Assembly: GCA_949752795.1 (NCBI GenBank)
Contig: OX457064.1
Span: forward strand, 41,102,368 to 41,166,367
Length of the DNA: 64,000 nt
Direction of reading: 5' to 3'
DNA from: Hyperoodon ampullatus
Taxonomy: Eukaryota > Chordata > Mammalia > Artiodactyla > Ziphiidae
In this document: piece after piece, positions 52,649-64,000 of the stretch
Layout of the letters: every line of letters begins with the position of its first letter
Position numbering within the stretch: the first letter of the stretch is position 1
Notes under the pieces: model-generated
Told to the model about the DNA's origin: nothing
The model's input: only the letters and a program-made list of their open reading frames with translations
Databases searched by the model: none
Translations under genes and position numbers: made by a program

Positions 52649-53887
52649 ATGACTAATATTAAAGGACCTTAACATTTGTTTATGTTTATGTTTATAAAGG
52701 ATATGTTAGTTGTATACCTATTAAAAAACACAGTTAAGCAAAAAGAAAAATCATTCATAATCCATTTCCCATAAGAAAATGCAGGCAAAGATTTGGTAAA
52801 TATGTATTTTTGTGTTTGCATGTTTACACCTGCAAGCAAGCACATCCACTGGCTTCTCACAAACATGTATTAAGTGGATGGCACAAGGACTGATCTGAAT
52901 GGAAGATGAATTTAGAGCTCTCAGCCATGGCTAGGATTTCTGATTTCCTTCCAAAGGTTTATGAAATAATGTATGCACTCTCAAGAGTCTTGAAAACCAG
53001 ACCCTCTAAACAAAAGGTCATTTATTGAGAGGCAGGAGACAGATTTCTCTGCTTTATTTTTCTCTCTCTAGCCCCACAAAATTATACTTAAAGCATGAAA
53101 TCCCACATCAGGCTGTCTTTTGAATTATGGATGCACAACTGGTCTTTGTTTTCTCGAATGCGAGATGGAGATAAGAAGTATATATATCTTACTGGGTATT
53201 GTGGGACTCAAAAACGTAATGTATTAGGTACCTTAGGAATGCCAACTTTTACCATTATTAATTAAACAGATCATTTTCCTGTGTTTTAGTTTGCAAACAC
53301 AGGACAAAGGTCAAATTCAATATAGTATTTTTTTTCCACTAAGATGTCATACATCCTGAAAGAATACAGTCAAATTTAAGGAATATTATTGGGATTTCTT
53401 TTTAATGTGACAAATATAGAAATTTTGGTAGCATGGCTTCTTTTCATATGTGGTGGCTTAGGTATAGTCATGAAACAGAGTAATTCAACCAACTCTCAAT
53501 TCTCTACCTGTAGACAGTGTGTCACCTGCACTATGGTTGCCACCAGCCCAATGTAACTTTGAAATCTAAATTTAAGTTAGTTAACAATCAATTAAAACAA
53601 TTCAGTTCTTCAGTCAAACGCCAGCCACATTTCATGTGTTCAACAACCATATGTGGTTAATACTACTATATTGAACAATGCATACATAGAACGTTTCTAT
53701 CATTGAAGAATATTCTACTGGACAGGACTGATAGAGCAAGTCTTGTTTTTACTGCTTTTGAAAAGAGCTCAAAGTTTGGAGTTAGATGGCCTGTCTTCAA
53801 CTCTTACCTCCTGGGATTGCTGTGTGACTATCAGTAGTTTACTCTCTGACTTTCCATCCTTTTTTTTTATTATTATTTTATTTTTTT

Positions 53888-53925
53888 AACATCTTTATTG
53901 GAGTATAATTGCTTTACAATGGTTT
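53888..53925 (-). mobile_element. L1 3'-end stub
   Basis: The reverse complement ccattgtaaagcaattatac plus tccaataaagatgtt matches the last bases of the L1 family at 7318-13038, followed by an A-rich tail (T-rich at 53861-53887). Extremely 5'-truncated insertion. Confidence 0.8.
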
Positions 53926-55301
53926 TATCTCACAAATGGAATTGCAGGGTCAGTGTTGCTGGCACACAGCCAGGAATGTTATCCTTCCTCCTTTGCAGAG
54001 TTTGTTCTGCTCCTAGAACATCACCCCCAAAGACCTGCTTCAAGCCCTGTTCCTTATAATTGCTTGTTTCAGGTTTTTGCCAGTGGCCAAAAAGATGAAA
54101 CCCATATGATGTTCTTAGAGGGATTTTGCTGATCCTAGTCTCTTGTCAAGGACTGTATCCATTGCCTGTCCTCATTTTATGAGGAATAACAATCTAGTTT
54201 ACCCAGTCTATCTCATCTTGCTGCAGGTTTGTGTAAGCATAAAAAAATTTTTTTAAATTATATTATTTTAAGATAAGCATAGTTAGAAAGTTGTCTAAAA
54301 ATCATGAATTGTGTGATAATATGAAGTAACTATTGTTATTCTTGGTTATCAGTGCTACTCATCATGACTATTAATATGAATATTGGAAGTATGACATGTG
54401 ACTACACTATGTGACAAATTGCTTCATAAGCCTGTTAAATTTCTGCAAATTGAACCAGTATAAAAAAATGGAAAAACCAAATTACCACAGTGTTTTATTG
54501 CCTTATATGTTTAGAATTTTAATCCGTGTCATTATTTCGTAATAATAACAGTTTTGAATATTTCATTTTAATAGATGAAGGGAAACAATGGAGATAACGC
54601 TACCGTTTTCATTATCTGGAATGCAAGTGTTTGAAAATAAAATAAACTGGAGCAGAGGCAGTAATTGAACATGTACCCAAAATTGATTTGCTAACAATTG
54701 AACCTTGAGACTAGAATTAAAAGTATCTATTAGAATAAAACTTTTTAGGTCATTGTTTTAAGAAATGGAGTGTCTGTATTGGAATACAATGAAAATCGTG
54801 TGCTTGAAGAATATGAAAATCGTAGGCAATATTCAGTTTGACTAACGCTAACTCTTTTTGTAGTTAAAACTTTGAAGAGAATAATGTTTATATATATATG
54901 TTTATATACATATATATAATCATCATAAAAACAGAAAAATGCCATAGAAGTACAAGATAATTATTGCTAATAAAACTAATAGACTCTAATTACTTTGCCT
55001 ATTTTTCACTTTATTTTGTACTTTGTTGTACCTTGTAATATATATTATATGTGTATAGGTATATATGGGTCACTTTTGTGGGGAAATATTTAAAGAAGCA
55101 TAGCCTTGGGCAAGTCAGAGAACCTGCAAATTTGGATGTCAGTCACATGATCTTCAGAGCCAAATACTGACCACTTGAGGCCAAAAAAAAAAACACATTG
55201 TGTTTTACCTAGCTTCATGTGCAGTTTCAATTCTAAAGAGAGAGTTTCACTGATGCTTGGATGGGTTAAAATGGCCTTTGTTAAAGGGAAGTAGACCTTT
55301 T

Positions 55302-55653
55302 CTTTAAATTAATTAATTAAGTCATTATTTATTTATGGCTGTGTTGGGTCTTCATTGCTGTGCGGGGGCTTCCTCTAGTTGTGGCAAGTGGGGGCTACGC
55401 TTCATTCCAGTGCGTGGGCTTCTCATTGCGGTGGCTTGTTGCGGGGCATGGGATCTAGACGCTCAGGCTTAAGTATTTGTAGCACGTTTGCTCAGTAGTT
55501 GTGGCTCACAGTCTCTAGAGCACAGCCTCAGTAGTTGTGGCACATGGGTTTAGTTGCTCTGGGGCATGTAGGATCTTCCCGGACCAGGGCTCGAACCCGT
55601 GTCCCCTGCATTGGCAGATGGATTCTTAACCACTGCACCACCAGGGAAGTCCC
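55302..55653 (-). mobile_element. CHR-1-like SINE (long form)
   Basis: Reverse copy with a (TTAA)/(TTTA) tail and repeated tagttgtggc units. TSD aagggaagtagaccttt / aagggaagtagactttt, with one change (55284 and 55654). Confidence 0.93.
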
Positions 55654-57382
55654 AAGGGAAGTAGACTTTTGAACTTCTTCTTCAGAGGCTATTACTGCTA
55701 AAGAGGAGTGTAGGATTCCATTTACCATCTCATTTCATTGAGGAGTTGCAGCCAAGAAACCAGGCTTGCTATGTCCTGTTTGCCAGTTGCATGGTCTCGT
55801 GTGTGTCCTGTATAAGCCTTAGCACAAACTGCTTAAAAGGAAAAGGACTTTTCTTCAGGGAAGTGAACTTTCCTAGAGGGAGGTAAATACTGGGAAAGAG
55901 CTACAGCCAAGTTTAGGGACAGGAAAAAAAATTTTTTTGAAAGGGTAGAATAGGGTGTAAAAACAACCTCTCTGAAGACAGATTGAGGCCCTAGGGCTTG
56001 CTCTCAAAATATTAAATGAAAATATAAGGAAACATTTTCACCACTTAAGAGAAAGTGGGCTGATCTAGGGTAGGGGGTTAGGAGCTGAAACAAACCTATA
56101 GGCTTTTTCAACGCAACACGTCAAGATTTAGTGGTCCAGATCTATAATTGTTTTGTTGTAAAGTAATTGTGGTAAAGGTCATTGACATTTTATTTTTCTT
56201 TCTCTGATGCACACTATAAATCATTGCTAAAAGTATATGTTTTGCCTCTCAAATTTAGCTGAAATTGGACTTAAGGAAAAACTGATTAGTTTTTCATTGT
56301 GTATTGTCATATATGCCCATAATTTCTTTTTAAAATAACCTTTAAATTCTTTTAAATGTTAAACTATGACACAATTCAATGCATGATACAACTTTTTGTT
56401 TACAACCTATCATGAACAGAAAATGGCAAATAGTCAACTCATTTTGTCAAACAAAAGAATTTTAGTATAGTAATATGTTTCTTGTTCAGAAGTAGTGTTA
56501 AGTTGAAATTATACATTAATGTTCATATTCAGTATGTACATTACATACAGGAAAGGCAAACAGAAAATTATACTCATATTTTCCAAATGTTTGTGTTTAG
56601 TATTATGAAAATTGATAATGAAATACCATAAGCTTCATTTTACATATACAAATGATCATAAGTGAACATATATAAGTGAAAATGTATACCTTTTGGCATT
56701 CTTCCAAATGAATGTGATGATACATGCTTTTTATTCTTGTTTTAGGCTGAGTTTTTATATAAAAGAATTAAATCAAGCTGATTAAATCATTTCAGTACCA
56801 TAAGCGGGGAGCATAGAAGAGAGGATTAGCTCATCAGGCAGGATGAGTTAGGTCATAGTTTATCCAACCATAATTCAAGGGCTGTGTTCTCCGAGTCTGG
56901 AAGTTATGGTCATGTGAAGGATCAGTGCCAAAATGTCTTTTATCATAAGTTGAAACTGCTTATTTCTGCAGCTGGCTAGGCTTTAGATGATTAGTTAGAA
57001 TTAGTCAGGTATTTTCTTTTCAAAGCTCAGGATTGTCTTCTGTTCTCTGCCTTTGGTTTATAAAAGTGACTATGTTAGTTTGTATCAGATATACAGTGAC
57101 ACTTTTGTTAAGGGAGGAAATCCATTTATAATATGTGTATATATATATATCTTTTTCAATAACTATAAACAGAAGTGGAATCAATGTGAAGCATAGAGAT
57201 GTTTTTGAAATAAAGAAGACTTTGGTAAAAAAATGAAAGATGTAAAGCATTGTTTTTCAAACTGTCAGTTGTGGCCCATGATGGGTAATGAATTCAGTTT
57301 AAGGGGTCTTTGACAGAATTTTAAGAATGGAATAGAAAAGAAAATAGGTTAACACAGAAAACATTGGCACAGTTATGAAACC

Positions 57383-57386
<4 letters not shown>

Positions 57387-57415
<29 letters not shown>
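57387..57415. repeat. (GT)n microsatellite
   Basis: About 14 uninterrupted GT units. Confidence 0.97.
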
Positions 57416-57418
<3 letters not shown>

Positions 57419-57524
57419 CTGTGCTGGATTAAGATGTAAACTGTTTTTCTTTTCCTCACTATTGGCCTTGAACAAAAATAATCTATAAGCTATTAGTATA
57501 GAATAAAAAGGATAAAGTTGCTAG

Positions 57525-57705
57525 TTATGAAACTCTGGGCAGTTCATCTCACTAAGCCTGTTTCTCATCTGTAAAATGGGATTAATGCAATCTCCCCTCA
57601 CAGGGTTAATGGGAGAATTAAGTGAAATGATACGTGTTCAGGTGCCCAGCATGGTTCTTGCCACATAGTGTACATTCAATAAATGGTACATTTTATTAGT
57701 AGTAA
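57525..57705 (+). mobile_element. MIR element
   Basis: gttcatctcactaagcctgt, tctgtaaaatgggattaatg and cattcaataaatgg in MIR order. One of the better preserved MIRs here. Confidence 0.8.
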
Positions 57706-58691
57706 CATTGCGACTACTAAACTAATTAACTGCTGACTTTTCAGAATGCATTAAATTATACTCCTGGATATCTTGAAATGGCTGAAGGAAGTCACAGGTG
57801 TTCAGTCAAAGTTATACATGGAAAGAGATAGACCAGAGCAAGAGATGTGGTCAGGTGGAGGTGTGCTGATGAATGACAGGCTTGTAGAACTGTATTTGGT
57901 TAAGATTATTCCCTGCATTCCAGTAACTCCTGGTTAATTAGGAATCAAGTAGCCATTCAGCCCATCAGCCATCTAACCCACATACCTTTTATATGACCAA
58001 ATAGACCTCAAAGGATAATTGGGGTTTACCTTGAGGTCTTGTCAGATATATATGATCTGGTTTCAGAGACTTCTCTGTAAGATGGAACTATTTATTGTGA
58101 AAGAGTTTTCGATTTAATTATCATCAGCCAGATAATCTGCAGTCATCAGCTGTTGTGCACATATATTCAAGTTCTCTACCCTTGTCTTGGAATAGGCACA
58201 ATGAATGGATGTAATAAATAAAGTATGGACCATATTAAAACCAAACTACAGTTGTATGTTCTTACCTCTCTAATTAAATCTGTCATGTTTATCCAGATTT
58301 TTGTTTATGTTCTCTTTCTCTTATTCATGGGCAGATTCCTTGATGGCAAAAAGGATGTCTTATTCATGGTCCTGGCAACTGTTTGACATAAATACATGTT
58401 TTTATGTATGAATGATTCCTGACCATCAGTATATAAATCATATTGTGACAGACTTATTTCTTCAGTTTTTTGTGAAAGACCATTTTTTAGTCGTCCCAGC
58501 TGATTTACAGCTGTCACTGCCTAAGGCAGAGAAAAGTGGAATAGCAAAGTATTTCTTCATGCTTTGAAATCTGTCTACCAGCTAACTCTGGGCAATAGAA
58601 TTCTGGCCCAAACACCATCCAGTGAGTAGGCAGAGCAGTCCCTATGTCCCCAAATCCCAAAGAACTCTCCATTACTTAAAAGAATCATAGA

Positions 58692-58904
58692 GGGCTTCCC
58701 TGGTGGTGCAGTGGTTGAGAGTCTGCCTGCTGATGCAGGGGACACGGGTTCCTGCCCCGGTCCGGGAGGATCCCGCGTGCCGCGGAGCGGCTGGGCCCGT
58801 GAGCCATGGCCGCTGAGCCTGTGCGTCCGGAGCCTGTGCTCCACAACGGGAGAGGCCACAACAGTGAGAGGCCTGCGTACCGCAAAAAAAAAAAAAAAAA
58901 AAAA
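58692..58904 (+). mobile_element. CHR-type SINE, young
   Basis: Complete, with a tail of more than 20 A and TSD aaaagaatcataga (58678 and about 58902). It lies about 180 bases upstream of the DGKB exon at 59086. Confidence 0.96.
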
Positions 58905-59057
58905 AAGAATCATAGAATGTCTGTCTCTGTTATACTAGAGACTGGAGAATTTGGTTATTTTACACCTAAGAAGTATACAGTTTCTCTACATGGTCTAGGC
59001 ATTATCTCTCTATTTCCTTTGTTGGTTTTTGTTTGAGAGCACTGTGAATATTTTTAA

Positions 59058-59243
<186 letters not shown>

Positions 59244-60463
59244 TAGTTTACTTATCACGGTTGGGGTGGGGGATAGGACTGGATATTGACAAACTTAACA
59301 TTGTATATACTGTGGTGGTTTACATTCTTATTAAATAAAGTGACCTTGGTTAATAATTATAAAAAATCCTCCAATTGAAAATCAGACAAAAGATATTAAG
59401 AATCTATCAGTTTTAGGTTATTATTGATCAAGGTCCATTTATTACTGAGTATTTCTTGAGCATGTTTATCAATTGATGGTTTTTGTTTTTGAATTTGCTC
59501 AGTTTGGTAACCAGACGATATTGAAAAGTATCCTTTGTGTTGTTTTGAAAATACACTTATTTCTAGTATGTAGGAGGTCTTCCCATTAGGCAGAAAAAGG
59601 GTTCACTGTCCATAGGCAACCTGAACCCTTCTCTCTGGAAATCTTCCTTGAAACCTTCTGCACTAACTTCGTTGCTGTGGACAAATAATTTCTTAAATGC
59701 CAAGCATGAGAGTTTCATTTCTAGAAGTTGACTCTGAATATTATAAATAATTAAACAATAGCTTTTTTGTTCTTTTACCATGTAGCAGGCGTTTCAGATA
59801 GAGAATTTCAATCTAGTTGAAAGGAAATAAGTGCTCTCTTTAATAAAATACAGTGACTGAGCTCTCTCTGGTGGCAAACTGTACTCATTGCAAGGCAAGA
59901 AAATATTTTTCAAACCTTTACTGCAAGCCCAATCATTTAATAATCTATCTCCAAAGCCCTTGCTAAATACAGAGCTGGTGGCTTGTTCAATAAGCTGATT
60001 AACCTGATTGTATTAGATATCATTAAAATGAATTAAATTTTTTTGCCACTGAAATGATAGTAAAGATAATGAATCCTAAATTTGACATTTCTAAAGTAAA
60101 TGTAGAATATTGTGACACCTCAGAATTATGATTGTGTAGCATGTTTAGTTTAACAGTAAATTCGATAATATTTCTCTTACTAATAAAGAATTTAATATAA
60201 TATGATTATTTAGTAGTAACACCTGCTTAAGTTATGAATAAACCATATTAACATCATTCTTTAAATACATATTTATTAGTTCTAAATGTTGAATATTTGC
60301 ATTTCAAGATTTATTTGTATTCCTAAGAACCTACAGAAATCTCTCTCATTCCAAAATAAATATTAATGTTTAGTGAATTTTTATTGAAGTAATGGCCAGA
60401 GAGAAAGTTTTCTCAGGTGTTATTAGGACTGTGTTTGGGATGATTTTAAAAATACAAAGATTC

Positions 60464-60673
60464 GGGCTTCCTTGGTGGCGCAGTGGTTGAGAGTCCGCCT
60501 GCTGATGCAGGGGACATGGGTTCCTGCCCCTGTCCGGGAGGATCCCACATGCCGCGGAGCGACTGGGCCCGTGAGCCATGGCCACTGGGCTTGCATGTCC
60601 AGAACCTGTGCTCTGCAACGGGAGAGGCCACAACAGTGAGGGGCCTGCGTACCGCAAAAAAAAAAAAAAAAAA
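60464..60673 (+). mobile_element. CHR-type SINE beside the exon copy
   Basis: Complete copy with an A tail. The short TSD aaagattc ends at 60463 and recurs after the tail at about 60674. Its insertion point lies immediately upstream of the acceptor-like site of the duplicated exon piece. Confidence 0.94.
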
Positions 60674-60683
60674 AAAGATTCTA

Positions 60684-60725
60684 TTCCAGGTCTGAGAATA
60701 AATAAAGGCACCATTACTTCTCCCC
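60684..60725 (+). pseudogene. Partial, decayed duplicate of the DGKB exon at 59086
   Basis: About 1.6 kb after the real exon, the sequence from ttccag through the first 36 coding bases recurs. By my alignment 37 of 42 positions match, and all five differences are transitions. The copy begins GT CTG AGA ATA AAT AAA and would read LRINKGTITSP. It then diverges (QHGLCVPV) and meets a stop in the same frame, with no donor seen before it. A SINE (60464-60673) ends just upstream, so most of the pyrimidine tract expected before the AG is replaced by poly(A). It is probably a local duplication of the exon's 5' half that is not spliced. A shared ancient repeat or chance cannot be excluded without an alignment search. 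Confidence 0.6.
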
Positions 60726-61208
60726 AACATGGTCTTTGTGTTCCAGTTTAATTATTTTTAGGTCAACTGCAAGTATTTTGTTTTTAAGGTAGAATTCCTA
60801 ATAGGTATGGTTTAAGTTCTCAGTTTGAATCTGTGTCTCAGCAGTCTTCGTCCACAGTTGCCAGGCAGAATGTTAACCCACGAGTGATTCAGAAACACTT
60901 GATGAATCAAGTTGAGCCTGACCTGCCACTTACCTCTCTTCAGTGTTATCAATCCCCTTCCCTCGGTTCTTTAAGTTTTCCAGCTCTTTTTTGAGCTTAT
61001 ACCATTCAGCTGCATTTTCTTTTTTTTCTTAACCATTTCTTTAGACTTTCCTCATAGACAGACTTGTTACCACCTGACATTACTTCAGTGATTTTCACCA
61101 GACTCTTGAAAGAAAATGCATTTCAATTTCAGAAGCTCATTAAGGTTCTAGCTATGTTCTAATTTTCTTCTCTACTGTCCTCAAGTTTGGAGGACCTTAA
61201 CCTGGTCC

Positions 61209-61348
61209 TTACTCATCTGGAGCTTGTGTTTGTTGGTTTGTTTTTTAAATGCCAGTGCCTGGCTTTTTCCTTACTCTTCTGGAGCTTGTGTTTTTTTGTT
61301 TGTTTGTTTGTTGGTTGGTTTTTTAAATGCCAGTGCCTGGCTTTTTCC
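61209..61348. repeat. Tandem duplication with an expanded (TTTG)n
   Basis: Unit 1 (61209-61270, 62 bp) and unit 2 (61271-61348, 78 bp) share ttctggagcttgtg-type starts and the identical end atgccagtgcctggcttttt. They differ mainly by extra TTTG repeats in unit 2. Confidence 0.92.
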
Positions 61349-61723
61349 TACATCAGTTAAATCAGAATCCATTTCTTTCGCCTACTTTCTTAGCCATGTA
61401 CTTATACATTTTCCCCTTCTACAATTGCACATTTACAAAGTCCTAACATTCATACAGTATATTACAGTTATAGATTCTAAAAATTTTTTCAATGTCTTTA
61501 AAGAAATTTAATGGTTGTTAATTTAATATATATTTCCAAAATGGTTATGACTTATTAAACATAATATATACTAGAGGAAAGAAAAGAAGAAAATAATTAA
61601 AATTAACACAGAAGTAGATATAATCAAGCACCTAATATAGTTAACTTCTGCAGGTGAGCGATGTTTTTGAATCTCAATTTCTAAGCAGCTAAGCAGAAAG
61701 GAGTACAGACATGTTGTCTTAGG

Positions 61724-61897
61724 CCAGAGGTTCTTGAACTTTATCGCACATAGGAATCACCTGCAGGGCTTATGAACACACAGCTTGCTCTGCCCCAACT
61801 TGAGTATATGTGATTCAGCAAGCCTGGAATAGGACTTCAGAATTTTCATTTCAGGTCATGCTGATGTTGCAGGGACCACATTTTGAGAAGCATTGGT
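61724..61897 (+). mobile_element. MER5-type hAT remnant
   Basis: ccagaggttcttgaacttta, aggaatcacctgcagggctt, catgctgatgttgcagggac and attttgagaagcattgg. The inverted ends are visible (cagaggttcttgaa / ttttgagaagcattg). Confidence 0.82.
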
Positions 61898-62739
61898 TTA
61901 TGCAATTCCTTCAGTCCAATGAAAACACACACACACACACATAATTCATCTGAAACTACAATTGTTCTTGGAATTGATGGTGGCATTATTTGATACCTTC
62001 TTTTACCTGGGTTATTAGATAAATTAACAACATGTTTTAAATATTTTTTCCCCAAAAAACAATGTTGTATAAATCTTTTCAGTGCTTACTGCCACTTCTA
62101 ATCTCCCCCACCTCTCTTTTCTGCCAGGCATTTACAAAATGTTTAGAATAAAGCATTGTTTTTCATTGAAAGGAAACTAACAAACAAAAGCTTTTGAACT
62201 TTTCACTGATTATATGCCATTTCTTCAACTTGCTTTCCTTCACTCAATCTCTGACTCAATCCTAATGCCTCACTGTGGTCTTTGCCAGTTCTGAGGCCCC
62301 GTCAAGTAGAAGGTATTTATTTATCTGTTCCCACGAACCCTTGGAAAGTATGTGTGCATGCATGTGTGTGTGTGTCCTGAAGTTGTGGAGGCATTCTTTT
62401 TTTATGTCTCCTTGTTGGTGGAAGTTACCAACCATCGAGGTGCATAGATAAGAACATTGTACCAGGTCTGGTTTGCCCTCTTCACCTTAAGCCCACTACA
62501 GTACTTTATGGAGAGCCATTCAATACATCCCTCTTTGAGTCTCCTTAGATTCCTCAAATTCTGTGACCTCAACTCCATTTTATTTCAGTCACCCACTTTT
62601 GTTGCAATACCCCAAGTCTTTTAATTCCCAAACACTGCTCTTATTCTGTAAATTTAAATTCTAGTATGTTACTTTGACCACAGCCTATGCTCACTTAACT
62701 TTTTACTTTTCTACTTTGAATTTAAATATAGCATAGCAC

Positions 62740-62935
62740 AGTACTCAAGAGCCTGGACTCTTCATTTCACTAACTGAATGAATCTTAGCTTTGACCCTTA
62801 CTATATGAGTGACCCAGGCACATTGTTAAAACCTCTCAGGCCTCAGCTTCCCCAGCTGTAAAATTGGGATCATAATAATGTCTATTTTGTATGTTTGCTA
62901 TGAGAATTCAGTGAACCAATATTTGCTCACATAAA
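62740..62935 (+). mobile_element. MIR element
   Basis: agcacagtactcaagagcct, cctcagcttccccagctgta and aaaattgggatcataataat in MIR order. Confidence 0.78.
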
Positions 62936-63101
62936 TTCCTTCACATTTATGTGAATGTTAAATGAAATAAAAGTAAGTTAAGAATTCTTGCCCCTTGACC
63001 GCTTCACTTCCTCCTGAACTTGCTTGCTGCTTTTGGGCCTCCCACCCCTTCAAATGTAGACTGACCCCGTAATTTGTGAGGTCAATCATTCCTTCTCACT
63101 T

Positions 63102-63107
<6 letters not shown>

Positions 63108-63145
<38 letters not shown>

Positions 63146-63336
63146 TGGTACGCGGGCCTCTCACTGTTGTGGCCTCTCCCGTTGCGGAGCACAGGCTCCG
63201 GATGCGCAGGCTCAGCAGCCATGGCTCACGGGCCCAGCCGCTCCGCGGCATATGGGATCCTCCCAGACCGGGGCACGAACCCGTATCCCCTGCATCGGCA
63301 GGCGGACTCTGAACCACTGCGCCACCAGGGAGGCCC
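63108..63336 (-). mobile_element. CHR-type SINE with a very long tail
   Basis: Reverse copy with a pure T run of about 41 (63104-63144, partly TSD). TSD ctcacttagtttt at 63095-63107 and 63337-63349. Confidence 0.96.
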
Positions 63337-63439
63337 CTCACTTAGTTTTGAACATCCAATTTATTTGTTCATATACTGAGCTGCCAGAGATTTTGTGAAA
63401 TAATAATATAATTCTGTGGATTAGAACTCTTCTCAAAAC

Positions 63440-64000
63440 CTCAGCTGGCCTTCAGTGCCTTCAGTGTTTCTCTGGTCATTGACTTCTCCTAGTTAAAAGT
63501 TCATTCAGATGCTGTGTTGCTTCAAACACCTACCTAATTAATCATCAACTCACTCATTAGCTGTAAATTCTTGTAACTTCCTCTCATGTTGCCTAAAACT
63601 TGTCAACTTCTACACCTGTTCTTTCCTCTTCTTCTGACTAAGGAAGAATGTGTCCCTTTTGTAGTTCCCTATTGAGTAATACATCAAAGTAAGTCTTTAA
63701 CTTAGCATCCATAAACTAATCTGGCTCCACAATTTGACCCCAACCTACTTGGCCAGTCTTGCATTTGGCTATGACCTGCACAAAAATGTCCCAGTCATAT
63801 GAATCTACTTTTTAATCATCAGGCAAACCCTGAACTTTTCCACCTTCATGCCTTTGCTTATAATGTGCATTTGCTAGGGGTGTATATCTTTCCCAGTGTA
63901 TATCAGATCCCGTCCAGTCTACACTTGAAGCCTAGCTCACATCATGAGTCCTCTTGCCATCTCTAATCAGATTATTTTACTCTCCTTCCTTATACCATTG
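63440..64000 (+). mobile_element. Probable L2 LINE, runs off the window
   Basis: ctggctccacaatttgaccc and tccaccttcatgcctttgct, then tacacttgaagcctagctca, resemble the L2 3' region. Strongly diverged, boundaries uncertain. Confidence 0.45.

Overview
This window is nuclear DNA of a mammal, almost certainly a cetacean. The strongest sign is a set of about 15 copies of a tRNA-derived SINE. Its head reads gggcttccctggtggcgcag, and it carries pol III A- and B-box motifs and a pure A tail. This is the CHR-type SINE known from whales, hippos and ruminants. Many copies look young, with long clean tails and intact target-site duplications (TSDs). I saw no BovB or Bov-A repeats, which argues against a ruminant. 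The DNA is AT-rich, and its CpG is concentrated in the SINE heads.

The only gene I can support is part of diacylglycerol kinase beta (DGKB) on the + strand. Four consecutive coding exons are present at 29026-29102, 32991-33011, 44464-44617 and 59086-59226. Their splice sites are canonical and their reading phases join perfectly. They encode roughly residues 24-154, the N-terminal recoverin-homology region just before the EF hands. The second exon is a 21-nt microexon. The first coding exon must lie upstream of base 1 and the EF-hand exons downstream of base 64000. Everything else is intron.

Layout. 1-29025 is the upstream intron. It holds a near full-length but dead L1 (7318-13038) inserted into an old LTR and itself hit by a SINE, an L2 broken by younger insertions (about 17040-18720), a Tigger-like DNA transposon split by a SINE (21064-21802), an L1 5'-UTR fragment (about 22318-22885), and an old L1 3' end (26918-27690). 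29103-32990 and 33012-44463 are mostly quiet intron with MIR, MER5, L2 and SINE copies. 44618-59085 holds a hAT-like element, two SINEs and an L1 tail. 59227-64000 holds a partial, decayed copy of the last exon, with a SINE sitting 26 bases upstream of its first coding base, plus two further SINE, MER5 and L2 remnants.

The points most worth following up are the microexon with UGC motifs beside its acceptor, the partial exon duplication at 60684-60725, a poly-pyrimidine tract flanked by a 15-bp duplication that may be a tail-only retroposition, and the nested insertion histories. I found no operon, CRISPR array, viral gene or undescribed protein system.
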